From: Actinomadura cremea
GTDB lineage: Bacteria; Actinomycetota; Actinomycetes; Streptosporangiales; Streptosporangiaceae
DNA: 64,000 nt
Reading direction: 5' to 3'
Assembly: GCF_014648495.1 (NCBI RefSeq)
Contig: NZ_BMRF01000002.1
Span: 434,001 to 498,000 of the forward strand
Shown piece by piece: positions 34,903-43,483 of the stretch (the first letter of the stretch is position 1; each line of letters starts with the position of its first letter). Below the pieces are notes generated by a model that was given only the letters and a program-made list of their open reading frames with translations, had not been told where the DNA came from and searched no databases. The position numbers were made by a program, and so were the translations under genes.

Positions 34903-36272
34903 GGCCGCGCGTCCCCGCCCTCGGCGGGGGCGCCGGCGTCTCCGGACGCACCGGCCGGCCCGCCGGCGCGGCCGGACCGCGTCCCCCGCTGCCAGGCGCC
35001 GAGGCCCGCGGCGATCTCTCGTGCCGGCCTGGCCGGCGGTTCCTCACCGGTGCCGGCGCCGTCGGCGGCGCCCGCACCCGTCGCGTCACCCGTCGCGTCA
35101 CCCGTCGCGTCACCCGCGCCGGGAGCCCGCTCGTCGATCGGTTCCCGCTCGGCGACCGCGACCCGGCTCCGCTTCGGCAGCCCGCCCGCGGTGATCGCCG
35201 CGTCCCGGCCGGCGTCCCGGGGCCGCGCCGCGCCCGCCGGACGGGACGCGGCGGGCTCGGCGCGCGGACCGTCCGGGAGGGTCGTGATCAGCGCGTTCGG
35301 CACGAGCACCACCGCGCGCACCCCGCCGTACGGGGACCGGGTGTCGACCGACACCGAGAACCCGTACCGCGCGGCGAGCACGCCCGCGACCGCGAACCCG
35401 ACCTGCGGCGGGTCGCCGAGCCACTGCACGTCGTCCGGCACCTCGCCGGACAGCCGTTCGCCCGCCCGCTGGAGCTCCTCGGGCGTCATCGCGACCCCGG
35501 CGTCGTCGATCATGATGGCGACGCCGTTGTGCGTGGTCTGGAAGTTGACCTCGACCATGGTGTCGGGCCGGGAGTGCCGGGCGGCGTTGTCCAGCAGCTC
35601 GGCGATCGTCAGCACGACCGGTTCCACGGCCCGGCTGGTCACCGCCATGTTCACCGGGTTCTGCACGTTGACGCGCAGGTAGTCGCGGATGCGGGAGGTG
35701 GCGCCGCGCACGACGTCGCTCAGCGAGGACGCCGACCGCTGCTGGCCCGGCCACGACCCGCTCAGCACCGCCATGGCCTGCGCCCGGCGGCCGAGCTGGG
35801 CGTTCATGTGGTCGATGCGCAGCAGCCCCTCGAGCACGTCGGGGTCGTCGTGCCGCTCCTGCATGGTGGAGATGGCGAGCTGCTGCTCGTTGGCGAGGCT
35901 CTGCATCGTGCGCATCATCGAGCGTCCCGCCGACCGGCTCGCCATCCCGGCGTGCTCGATCACCCGCTCGACCGACCCGCCGAACAGGTCCATGATCTTC
36001 TGCACGTCCTGTGCGAACCCGGGCGCCCTGGCGTCCAGCCGCCGGTGCAGCGGGCCGCTCACCCGGACGGCCGAGTTCTGCAGCGACGCCGTCAGCTCGG
36101 GCAGCCGCACCGCGGCGAGATGCGCCAGTTCCTTGTCGCGCAGGTCGACGGCGTCCGACAGTTCGGCGATGCGGTCGCGGAGCCCGGCGGTCGACCGGCG
36201 CTGCCGGACCAGCAGGACGGCGGCGGCGCCGGCCACGACGGCCAGTGCCACCGCCCACAGGATGTGCTCCAT
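34899..36272 (-). CDS. Conservon sensor ATPase (CvnA) with short N-terminal anchor
   Basis: A 457-residue histidine-kinase-like protein. One N-terminal helix (ILWAVALAVVAGAAAVLLV) is followed by a coiled-coil-prone region (LRDRIAELSDAVDLRDKELAHL), then the conservon kinase core (MMRTMQSLANEQQLAISTMQ, LEGLLRIDHMNAQLGRRAQAMAVLSG) and a GHKL ATPase with LLDNAARHSRPD and IDDAGVAM. Unlike the sensor at 5281 it has no extracellular NIT domain. The C-terminal 100 residues are low-complexity with three GDAT repeats. ATG at 36272 is preceded by GAGGAAT; longer frames upstream are not supported. Confidence 0.92.
   Translation of the reverse strand: MEHILWAVALAVVAGAAAVLLVRQRRSTAGLRDRIAELSDAVDLRDKELAHLAAVRLPELTASLQNSAVRVSGPLHRRLDARAPGFAQDVQKIMDLFGGSVERVIEHAGMASRSAGRSMMRTMQSLANEQQLAISTMQERHDDPDVLEGLLRIDHMNAQLGRRAQAMAVLSGSWPGQQRSASSLSDVVRGATSRIRDYLRVNVQNPVNMAVTSRAVEPVVLTIAELLDNAARHSRPDTMVEVNFQTTHNGVAIMIDDAGVAMTPEELQRAGERLSGEVPDDVQWLGDPPQVGFAVAGVLAARYGFSVSVDTRSPYGGVRAVVLVPNALITTLPDGPRAEPAASRPAGAARPRDAGRDAAITAGGLPKRSRVAVAEREPIDERAPGAGDATGDATGDATGAGAADGAGTGEEPPARPAREIAAGLGAWQRGTRSGRAGGPAGASGDAGAPAEGGDARP
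35077..35112. repeat. 12-bp tandem repeat, three copies, in the cvnA tail
   Basis: CCCGTCGCGTCA is repeated exactly at 35077, 35089 and 35101; in frame it codes the GDAT repeats of the disordered C-terminal tail. Confidence 0.95.
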
Positions 36273-36450
36273 CGATTCCTCGTGCGCAGGGGGACGGCCG
36301 CGACGGGCGATGGCCGCCCGGGGCCGGGGTGGATTATCGGACAGTGATGAAATGTCGCGATTTGGTGACCGTAGGACGCGCCGGGCCTGCGCGCTTGTGC
36401 GAGTGCGCAGAAAACCTGCCGTCACGCGCATGAATGATCACACGGTCGGC

Positions 36451-36463
36451 GTAACGGAGTTAC
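36451..36463. promoter_or_regulatory. Palindrome GTAACGGAGTTAC upstream of the AraC gene
   Basis: A perfect 5-bp inverted repeat with a 3-base spacer lies in the 286-bp divergent region between the conservon and the AraC-type gene, about 96 bp before the latter. It may be an operator; no clear promoter boxes could be placed. Nothing else is seen in this gap. Confidence 0.3.
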
Positions 36464-36558
36464 TTTCCGGTAGTTTGCCCGGGTTTCTGGGCGTGATCGC
36501 GCTAGCCTGACCTGCGGCGGTACGGCAGATCGACAGCGGGGTTCGGGCGGAGGCGCGG

Positions 36559-37326
36559 ATGGGCGACGGCGCCGCCTACCGGTTCGTCCGGTACCGGCCA
36601 GGCGACCCGCCGCCGTTCCGGCGCGCCGGTCACCTGCTGCTTCCCGACGGCGAGGCCGTCCTCACCCGGGACGGCACCGAGACGCTCCTGCCCCCGGGAA
36701 CCGCGGCCCTGCTGCCGCCCGCGGGCGCCGCACGGCCGGACGGGCACCTCCTCGGGCTGGCCGTCCCCGCGCGCGAACTGCCGCCCGCGGCGCGGAGCAC
36801 CGTCGTCCTCGTCGACGTCTCGGCGGGACTCGGGAAGGTCGTCGCGGACCTGGTCCGCGCCGTGGCCGCCGAGGCCGCCGCGCTCGAGCCCGCCGAGTTC
36901 GAGGCCGCCTGCGACCGGATCGCCGAACTGCTCCGCATGGCCGTCGCGGGCCGCACCGAGGGCCGCGCGGCGGGCCGTCCGGTCGCGCCCGGGAACCTCA
37001 CCGAGGTCGAGACGGTCGTGCGCCGCTACGTGCGGGCCCACGCCACCGATCCCGGCCTCACCGGACGCGTGATGGCGCAGGAGCTCGGCTGGTCGCTGCG
37101 CCAGATCCAGCTCGCCCTGCAGCGGGCCGGGACGACGCCGCGCGCCCTCATCCGCGAGGAACGGCTCCGGCTCGTCCGCGACCGGCTCCGCGACCCCGCC
37201 GACCGCGCCGTGTCGATCACCGACCTCGCGCACGCCGCCGGGTTCTCCTCCGCCGGGGCGCTGAGCACCGCGTTCCGCCGCCGCTTCGGCGTCAGCCCGC
37301 GCGAGCTGCGGCGCGATCGGGGCTGA
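36559..37326 (+). CDS. AraC family transcriptional regulator
   Basis: A 255-residue regulator with an AraC-type double helix-turn-helix in its last 100 residues (VMAQELGWSLRQIQLALQRAGTTPRALIREERL and ITDLAHAAGFSSAGALSTAFRRRFGVSPRELR). The N-terminal half has the small beta-rich AraC-binding-like outline (GHLLLPDGEAVLTRDGTETLLPPGTAALLPP). The ATG follows GGAGG. The ligand and targets are unknown. Its end overlaps the convergent sensor kinase gene by 35 bp. Confidence 0.9.
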   Translation: MGDGAAYRFVRYRPGDPPPFRRAGHLLLPDGEAVLTRDGTETLLPPGTAALLPPAGAARPDGHLLGLAVPARELPPAARSTVVLVDVSAGLGKVVADLVRAVAAEAAALEPAEFEAACDRIAELLRMAVAGRTEGRAAGRPVAPGNLTEVETVVRRYVRAHATDPGLTGRVMAQELGWSLRQIQLALQRAGTTPRALIREERLRLVRDRLRDPADRAVSITDLAHAAGFSSAGALSTAFRRRFGVSPRELRRDRG

Positions 37327-38575
37327 CCGGGAGCACCACGGTGACGTCGAGGCCGCCGCCCGGCCGGGGCCGCGCGGTCACCGTGCCGCCGTGCGCCCGC
37401 ACGATCGACTGGACGATCGACAGCCCCAGCCCCGCGCCCTTGGTGTCGACCACCCGGTCGCCGTCGAGCCGCCGGAACGGCTCGAACAGCGCCGGCACCT
37501 CGTAGGGCGGCACGACCGGACCCGAGTTCGCGACCTCCAGCACCGCGCGCGGCCCCGCCGCCCGCGACGCGACCCGCACCCAACCGCCCTCACCCGAGTT
37601 GTGCCGGATGCCGTTCTCCACCAGGTTCTGCACGACCCGTTCGAGCAGCAGCGCGTCCCCCGACGTGACCGCCTCGCCCGCGTCCGCCCGGACCGTCACG
37701 CCCGCCTCCGCCGCCTCGTCCCCGGTCTGCGCGGCGACGTGCGCGACGACGTCCGCGAGGTCCAGCGGCGCCCGGTTCACGATCTCGTTCTCCGACCGGG
37801 CGAGCAGCAGCAGCCCGCCGATCAGCCGCTCGTGCCGCGCGTTGATCTGCAGCAGCGTCTCGCCCAGCCGCAGCACGTCCGGCGACGCCGACTTGCGGTG
37901 CATCGCGACCTCCACCATCGCCCGGCCGAGCGTCAGCGGGGTGCGCAGCTCGTGCGACGCGTTCGCGACGAACCGGCGCTGCCCGTCGAACGACCGGTCG
38001 AGCCGCTCGATCATCGTGTCGAACGTGTCGGCCAGCTCCCTGACCTCGTCGCGCCGCCCCCGCAGCCCGATCCGCTCGTGCAGCCCCCGGTCGGCGGCGG
38101 GCGCCGCCGCGATCCGCCGCGCCGTCTCGGTGACCCGGTGCAGCGGCGCGAGCATCTGCCCCGCGATCAGCCACCCGAACCCGGCCGCGGCCCCGCCGAC
38201 GACCAGCAGCGCGATCGACCCCTGGGTGATGAGCGAGGTGACGGCCGCGTCCCGCACCTCCTCGCGCTGCGCGCGCGCCAGGCGCTCCATGGTGACGTGG
38301 ACCCGGTCGTCCTCGACCGGTCCGATCACCTCGCCGCCCGCGCGGACGGCCCGCTCCTGCGCCGCGCCCGCTTGCGCGGGGCTCCCGGTCGGCGGGGCGG
38401 TCACCTTGGCCAGGTACCGCGTGTCCGACGGCCTGGAGAGCTCCTGGTTGAACAGCGCGTAGGTGACCCCGAGGAGCGTCAGCCCGGCGAGCATGAACAG
38501 CCCTGCGTACGTCAGCGTCAGCCGAGCTCGCAGCGTCAGCTGCGACCCGCCGCCCCGTCGCGTCGTGAACCTCAC
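37292..38575 (-). CDS. Two-component sensor histidine kinase
   Basis: A 427-residue membrane kinase: first helix near residues 18-42, a short extracytoplasmic loop of about 90 residues, second helix near 135-160, HAMP, then HisKA with NASHELRTPL as the phosphorylated H-box, N-box NLVENGIRHN and G-boxes DTKGAGLGLSIV. GTG at 38575 overlaps the stop of the response regulator gene (GTGA), so the pair is co-translated. The adjacent divergent lipoprotein-exporter operon is the probable target. Stimulus unknown, perhaps an antimicrobial peptide or envelope stress. Confidence 0.93.
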   Translation of the reverse strand: MRFTTRRGGGSQLTLRARLTLTYAGLFMLAGLTLLGVTYALFNQELSRPSDTRYLAKVTAPPTGSPAQAGAAQERAVRAGGEVIGPVEDDRVHVTMERLARAQREEVRDAAVTSLITQGSIALLVVGGAAAGFGWLIAGQMLAPLHRVTETARRIAAAPAADRGLHERIGLRGRRDEVRELADTFDTMIERLDRSFDGQRRFVANASHELRTPLTLGRAMVEVAMHRKSASPDVLRLGETLLQINARHERLIGGLLLLARSENEIVNRAPLDLADVVAHVAAQTGDEAAEAGVTVRADAGEAVTSGDALLLERVVQNLVENGIRHNSGEGGWVRVASRAAGPRAVLEVANSGPVVPPYEVPALFEPFRRLDGDRVVDTKGAGLGLSIVQSIVRAHGGTVTARPRPGGGLDVTVVLPVSPDRAAARAG

Positions 38576-39228
38576 GGGATCCGGTACCCCACTCCCTTGA
38601 CGGTCTCGATCACGGGCGGGTCGGCGAGCTTGCGGCGCAGCTTGAGGATCGTCAGCCGCACCGCCCCCGTGAACGGGTCGGTGTGCTCGTCCCACGCCTT
38701 CTCCAGCAGCCGCTCGGCGGACACGACGCCGCCCTCGGCGCGCAGCAGCTCGGCGAGCACCGCGAACTCCTTCTTCGCGAGCGGCACGTACCGGCCGTCG
38801 CGAAACACCTCCCGGCGCGCCGGATCCAGCGCGATGCCGGCGCGCCGCAGCGTCGGCGGCGCCGCCGGGCGGGACCGGCGGCCGAGCGCCAGCACCCGCG
38901 CCGCCAATTCCGGGAACGCGAACGGCTTGGTGAGGTAGTCGTCGGCGCCGAGGCCGAGCCCGTCCACCCGGTCGGTGATCTCGGCCGCCGCGGTCAGCAT
39001 CAGCACCCGCGCGGACGCGTCGGCCCGCACCATCGCGCGGCAGACGTCGTCGCCGTGCGCCAGCGGCAGGTCCCGGTCCAGGACGACCACGTCGTAGTCG
39101 TTCACGTGGACGCGTTCGAGCGCCGCCGCCCCGTCGTAGGCGAGGTCGACGGCGTGCGCGTCGTCCCGCAGCCACTCCGCGATCGCGTCGGCGAGCAACC
39201 GCTCGTCCTCCACCACCAGCACCCGCAT
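38572..39228 (-). CDS. OmpR-family response regulator
   Basis: A 218-residue regulator with receiver domain (VVEDERLLADAI acidic pocket, phospho-acceptor Asp in VVLDRDLPLAHGDD, LMLTA and LTKPF) and a C-terminal winged helix (EFAVLAELLRAEGGVVSAERLLEKAWDEH, VKGVGYRI). The ATG has GGAGGGCGACAC before it. It is divergent from the lipoprotein-exporter genes, and the gap contains direct repeats typical of OmpR-family sites. Confidence 0.95.
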   Translation of the reverse strand: MRVLVVEDERLLADAIAEWLRDDAHAVDLAYDGAAALERVHVNDYDVVVLDRDLPLAHGDDVCRAMVRADASARVLMLTAAAEITDRVDGLGLGADDYLTKPFAFPELAARVLALGRRSRPAAPPTLRRAGIALDPARREVFRDGRYVPLAKKEFAVLAELLRAEGGVVSAERLLEKAWDEHTDPFTGAVRLTILKLRRKLADPPVIETVKGVGYRIP

Positions 39229-39278
39229 GTGTCGCCCTCCGCTCGACGGGACCAGGGACATGGTGCTGGGTGCCGCGT

Positions 39279-39329
39279 TTCCTTTCCGTAAGGAATCGAG
39301 GTGCGGGCACAGGAAACGTGGGGGAAACG
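39279..39329. promoter_or_regulatory. Probable response-regulator binding region: dyad plus 11-bp-spaced direct repeats
   Basis: Two copies of GGAAACG lie at 39312-39318 and 39323-39329, exactly 11 bp apart, the spacing favoured by tandem OmpR-type dimers. A separate inverted repeat TTCCTT/AAGGAA sits at 39279-39295. Both fall in the 170-bp gap between the response regulator and the lipoprotein gene. Confidence 0.55.
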
Positions 39330-39398
39330 CCCGCCCCTGTTGCATCACCTCTCGTCCGGCCGGAATCGATCCGGTCGAGGAAAGAGGAGACGAGAGAT

Positions 39399-39935
39399 AT
39401 GCGACTGCGGACCCGTGGCGTGCTCGCGACGCTGCCGCTGGCCCTCGCCCTGGCACTGACCGGCTGCGGCGGGGACGGCGAGGACGGTTCCGGCGTGGCG
39501 TCGGCCGGCGGCGAGGCCGCCGCCGGTGCGGGGGCCGGCGCCGAGAAGAGCCTCAGCCCGGAGGAGATGGGCGTGAAGTTCGCCCAGTGCATGCGCGAGA
39601 ACGGCGTCCAGATGGAGGACCCCAAGCCCGGCGGGGGCCTGACGCTGAACGCGAAGGGCGTCGACAAGAAGGTCATGGAGAAGGCCCAGGAGGCGTGCCG
39701 CGAGTTCAGCCCGATGGAGAACGGCCGCCCGCCCAACGCCGAGGATCAGGAGCGCGCCCGCGAGCACGCCGAGTGCATGCGGGAGAACGGCGTCGAGGCG
39801 TTCCCCGACCCGAAGCCGAACCAGCGCGGCATCCGGATCACCCCCGAGGTCGGTGAGGACCCCGACTTCGAGGCCGCGAGCGAGGCGTGCGCGAAGCTGA
39901 TGCAGGGCGCGAAGAAGAAGGGCGGGCCGCAGTGA
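39399..39935 (+). CDS. Lipoprotein with duplicated CMRENGV motif
   Basis: A 178-residue lipoprotein: signal peptide with lipobox LTGC, a Gly/Ala-rich linker, then two copies of a cysteine module ([17 protein letters not shown] and [18 protein letters not shown]), each followed by a second cysteine (EACREF, EACAKL). The four cysteines suggest two disulfide-bonded modules. Such small proteins commonly precede MacAB-like exporters in actinomycetes. The ATG is preceded by AAGAGGAGACGAGAG. The stop overlaps the next start (GTGA). Confidence 0.82.
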   Translation: MRLRTRGVLATLPLALALALTGCGGDGEDGSGVASAGGEAAAGAGAGAEKSLSPEEMGVKFAQCMRENGVQMEDPKPGGGLTLNAKGVDKKVMEKAQEACREFSPMENGRPPNAEDQERAREHAECMRENGVEAFPDPKPNQRGIRITPEVGEDPDFEAASEACAKLMQGAKKKGGPQ

Positions 39936-41197
39936 GCCGCCTGCCCGCGATCGGCGGACGGCGGGACGGGGCGCCCGTCCCGCCGGGCGCCGCGCCGTCC
40001 CCGAACGACGGCGGGCCCGCCGCGCGCCCCGCCGCGACGGAGCCGGACGCGCAGGCCGCCCGGGAACCGGGCGCGGACGCCTCCGGGACGGCGCGGACGG
40101 GCGACGCGGCGCGGCGGCGCGGGTCCCGCCGGCGCAGGCCGCGGCTGCGGATCGCGCTCGCCGCGGCGGCCGTCGCCGCCGCCGGCGGGGCCGCCGCGTT
40201 CGTCGCGCTGGACGGCACCGGCGGGACGGGCGAGGCGGCGGCGACCGGACTGCCGCCGCACACCGCCGAGGTGACCCGGCAGACGCTCAAGGACACCGAG
40301 ACCGTGGACGGGGAACTCGGCTACGGCCCGACGTACACCGCGACCGGCGGGGTGAAGGGCACGCTGACCGACCTTCCCGAGAGCGGATCCGAGATCACCC
40401 GCGGCCACGAGCTGTACGAGGTGGACAGCGACCCGGTCGTGCTGATGTACGGGTCGAAGCCCGCCTACCGGCCGCTGACCGTCGGCACCGAGGGCGCGGA
40501 CGTGAAGCGGTTCGAGGCGAACCTGAGCGCGCTCGGCTACGACGGGTTCACGGTCGACGACGAGTACTCGGGCTCCACCGCGGCGGCCGTCCAGGAATGG
40601 CAGGAGGACATCGGCGTCGAGGAGACCGGGATCGTCGAGCCCGGACGGATCGTGTTCGCGCACGGCGCCGTCCGGGTGGACGGCCTGCAGGCGAACGTGG
40701 GCGGGCAGGTCGGGCCCGGCACGAAGGTGCTCGACTACACCGGCACCGCGAAGGCCGTGACCGTGGAGCTCGAGACCTCCGACCAGCGGATGGCGAAGAA
40801 GGGCGCGGCGGTCGAGGTCACCCTCCCCGAGAACGAGACCGTGCAGGCCGAGATCGACGAGGTCACCACCGTGATCGACCCGGGCCAGCAGGGGGAGGAG
40901 CCGACCACGAAGGTGGAGGTGACCGTGTGGCTCGACTCCGACGAGGCCGCGAAGGCCGCCAAGGAGTACGCGCTCGCGTCCGTGGACGTCACCTTCACCG
41001 CCGGGCAGCGGGAGAACGTTCTGACCGTGCCGGTGACGGCGCTGGTGGCGCTCACCGAGGGCGGGTTCGGCGTGGAGGTCGTCAAGGACGGCGCCGCGTC
41101 GTTCGTCCCGGTCGACACCGGCCTGTTCGCGGGCGGGAAGGTCGAGATCTCCGGGCCCGGCATCGCCGCGGGCACGGTCGTCGGGACGCCGGCATGA
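39932..41197 (+). CDS. Membrane fusion protein with peptidoglycan-binding domain (MacA-like)
   Basis: A 421-residue adaptor with one N-terminal membrane helix (about residues 68-90) after a disordered cytoplasmic head. It contains a peptidoglycan-binding-1 module ([37 protein letters not shown]) inserted in an HlyD/MacA-type beta-barrel protein ([22 protein letters not shown]). It would link the ABC permease downstream with the cell wall. It overlaps the lipoprotein gene and the ATPase gene by 4 bp each. Confidence 0.9.
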   Translation: MSRLPAIGGRRDGAPVPPGAAPSPNDGGPAARPAATEPDAQAAREPGADASGTARTGDAARRRGSRRRRPRLRIALAAAAVAAAGGAAAFVALDGTGGTGEAAATGLPPHTAEVTRQTLKDTETVDGELGYGPTYTATGGVKGTLTDLPESGSEITRGHELYEVDSDPVVLMYGSKPAYRPLTVGTEGADVKRFEANLSALGYDGFTVDDEYSGSTAAAVQEWQEDIGVEETGIVEPGRIVFAHGAVRVDGLQANVGGQVGPGTKVLDYTGTAKAVTVELETSDQRMAKKGAAVEVTLPENETVQAEIDEVTTVIDPGQQGEEPTTKVEVTVWLDSDEAAKAAKEYALASVDVTFTAGQRENVLTVPVTALVALTEGGFGVEVVKDGAASFVPVDTGLFAGGKVEISGPGIAAGTVVGTPA

Positions 41198-41898
41198 TCG
41201 CGCTGCGGGACGTGACGAAGGAGTACCCCGGCGTCCGGGCCCTCGGCGGGGTGTCCCTGCACGTCGCGGCGGGCGAGCTGGTCGCGATCGTCGGGCCGTC
41301 CGGCTCCGGCAAGTCGACGATGCTGAACGTGCTCGGCACCCTCGACCGTCCGACGTCCGGCACCGTCCACATCGCCGGGCACGACGTGGGTCGGCTCTCG
41401 GACGCGAAGCTGTCGGCGCTGCGGGCGACCACCATCGGGTTCGTCTTCCAGCAGTTCCACCTGGCGGCCGGGACGCGCGCGCTCGACAACGTCGCCGACG
41501 GCCTGCTCTACAGCGGGCTGCGGCTCGGCGCGCGCCGCGACCGCGCGGCCGCCGCCCTCGACCGGGTCGGGCTCGGGCACCGGCTCGACCACGAGCCGCA
41601 CGAGCTGTCGGGCGGCGAACGGCAGCGGGTCGCGATCGCGCGGGCCGTCGCCGGGGAACCGGCGCTGCTGCTGGCGGACGAGCCGACCGGCGCGCTCGAC
41701 TCGGTCTCGGGAGACGGGGTGATGAGCCTGCTGCGCGAGCTGAACGGCGCCGGCACGACCGTCGTCGTCATCACGCACGACCGCGAGATCGCGGCCGGGC
41801 TGCCCCGGCGGGTCCGGATGCGCGACGGCCTCGTCCAGTCCGACTCCGCCGCCCCGCGGGCGTCCGGCCCGGCGGCGGAACGCGCGGAGGTGGGCTGA
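41194..41898 (+). CDS. ABC transporter ATPase, MacB/LolD type
   Basis: A 234-residue ATPase with Walker [11 protein letters not shown]-loop FQQFHL, signature LSGGERQR, Walker [13 protein letters not shown] and H-loop THD. The MacB/LolD subgroup is shown by the TGALDS sequence and the partnership with a FtsX-like permease immediately downstream (1-bp overlap). Confidence 0.95.
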   Translation: MIALRDVTKEYPGVRALGGVSLHVAAGELVAIVGPSGSGKSTMLNVLGTLDRPTSGTVHIAGHDVGRLSDAKLSALRATTIGFVFQQFHLAAGTRALDNVADGLLYSGLRLGARRDRAAAALDRVGLGHRLDHEPHELSGGERQRVAIARAVAGEPALLLADEPTGALDSVSGDGVMSLLRELNGAGTTVVVITHDREIAAGLPRRVRMRDGLVQSDSAAPRASGPAAERAEVG

Positions 41899-43103
41899 TG
41901 GCGGACGGGACGGCCCTGCAGCCCGCGCGGATGTGGCCGCGCGACGTCGTCCGGGTCGGCGCGGTCGGGCTGCGGACGCGGCCGATGCGGGCGTTCCTGT
42001 CCGCGCTCGGCATCGCGATCGGCATCGCCGCGATGGTCGCGGTCGTCGGGGTGTCGTCCTCCTCGCGGGCGGAGCTCGACCGCGCCCTCGACGCGCTCGG
42101 CACCAACCTGCTCACCGTCTCGCCCGGCAGCACCATGACCGGTGAGGAGGCGCAGCTTCCGCTGGAGGCCGAGGCGATGGTGGAGCGGATCGCGCCCGTC
42201 CGGGAGGTGTCGGCGATCGGCCTGCTGGACGACGTCGGCGTGTACCGGACCCGCGAGATCCCCGAGAGCGACACCAAGGGAATCGCCGCGTACGCCACAC
42301 GCACCGACCTGCGCGCCGCCGTCGGCGCCGAGCTGGCGAGCGGCGTGTGGCTGAACGACGCGACCGGCGGCTACCCGGCGACGGTCCTCGGCGCGAAGGC
42401 CGCCGAGCGGCTCGGCATCGGGCGCGCCGGACCGGACGTCCAGGTGCTGATCGGCGGCGAGTACTTCACCGTGATCGGCGTCCTGGAACCGGCGGAGCTG
42501 GCGCCCGAGCTGGACACCGCCGCGCTGGTCGGCTGGCCGGCGGCGCGGTCCGAACTCGGCTTCGACGGGCACGCGACGACGGTCTACACCCGGTCGCGGG
42601 ACGCCGCCGTCGAGGACGTCCGCGGTGTGCTCGGCTCCACCGCGAACCCCGAGGCGCCGAACGAGGTCGAGGTGTCGCGCCCGTCCGACGCGCTCGCCGC
42701 GCGGCAGGCCGCGGGCGAGGCGTTCACCGGCCTACTGCTGGGCGTCGGCGCGGTCGCGCTGCTGGTCGGCGGCGTCGGGGTGGCCAACACCATGGTCATC
42801 TCGGTGCTGGAGCGCCGCTCGGAGATCGGTTTGCGCCGGTCGCTGGGCGCGACACGCGGGAAGATCCGCACCCAGTTCCTCACCGAGTCGCTGCTGCTGT
42901 CCGCGCTCGGCGGGCTCGGCGGCGCGCTCATCGGGTCGCTGATCACCACGATCTACGCCATGTACCAGGGATGGCCGGTGGTGATACCCCTCTGGGCGGT
43001 CGGCGGCGGGATCCTCGCCACGCTCCTCATCGGCGCGGTCGCCGGCCTGTACCCGGCGATCCGGGCGTCCCGGCTGTCCCCGACCGAGGCCCTGTCCAGT
43101 TGA
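41898..43103 (+). CDS. ABC transporter permease, MacB/FtsX type
   Basis: A 401-residue permease with one N-terminal helix ([20 protein letters not shown]), a large extracytoplasmic MacB core domain (about 60-270) and three C-terminal helices in the FtsX domain ([40 protein letters not shown]). MacB-type systems act as mechanotransmitters that drive export of peptides, lipoproteins or antibiotics. It closes the lipoprotein-MFP-ATPase-permease operon. Confidence 0.94.
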   Translation: MADGTALQPARMWPRDVVRVGAVGLRTRPMRAFLSALGIAIGIAAMVAVVGVSSSSRAELDRALDALGTNLLTVSPGSTMTGEEAQLPLEAEAMVERIAPVREVSAIGLLDDVGVYRTREIPESDTKGIAAYATRTDLRAAVGAELASGVWLNDATGGYPATVLGAKAAERLGIGRAGPDVQVLIGGEYFTVIGVLEPAELAPELDTAALVGWPAARSELGFDGHATTVYTRSRDAAVEDVRGVLGSTANPEAPNEVEVSRPSDALAARQAAGEAFTGLLLGVGAVALLVGGVGVANTMVISVLERRSEIGLRRSLGATRGKIRTQFLTESLLLSALGGLGGALIGSLITTIYAMYQGWPVVIPLWAVGGGILATLLIGAVAGLYPAIRASRLSPTEALSS

Positions 43104-43112
43104 TCGCGGTGC

Positions 43113-43147
43113 GGGGCGGGGCGGGCCCTCAGGGCCCGCCCCGCCCC
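43113..43147. terminator. Strong GC stem-loop between the exporter operon and the pseudogene
   Basis: Arms 43113-43129 and 43131-43147 are perfect complements, giving a 16-bp stem with a TCA loop, 10 bp after the permease stop. It can serve both converging directions. Confidence 0.8.
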
Positions 43148-43169
43148 GCCCGAGGGCTCGCCGCGCCGG

Positions 43170-43429
43170 TCATTGCCCCGGGCGGGCGGCCCGGAGCGCC
43201 CGCCGGAGCGGATACAGCCAGCGCCGCAGCAGCCTGCTGAGCGTCGGCATGATCAGCAGGGTGAGCAGCGGTGCCGTTCGCCCTCGGCGCGCAGCCACGT
43301 CGCGTCCGCGTGCCCGGGATACCGGCTCGCGGCCTCGCGGATCGCGTCCGTCCACCGCTCGGAGTCGCGCTCGCGGCCGGGCCTGACGTCCCAGGTGAAC
43401 ACGACCGTCACCGGCTCCCGCTGTTCCAT
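43170..43429 (-). pseudogene. Internally deleted antibiotic-biosynthesis-monooxygenase-like gene
   Basis: From an ATG at 43429 the frame encodes about 55 residues of an ABM-type ferredoxin-like domain (EPVTVVFTWDVRPGRERDSERWTDAIREAASRYPGHADATWLRAEG in outline). The frame then ends at about 43253. In the next frame the DNA continues with the C-terminal membrane helix and tail usual for these roughly 190-residue proteins (PLLTLLIMPTLSRLLRRWLYPLRRAL), ending at 43170. The middle of the protein, including the second half of the ABM domain and the first helices, is missing. An internal deletion with frameshift is the simplest explanation. Confidence 0.7.
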
Positions 43430-43483
43430 GCCCGGAACCTCACCGCTGCGGCCCCTTCCATGCACGCGCCCGGGACCGGACGG

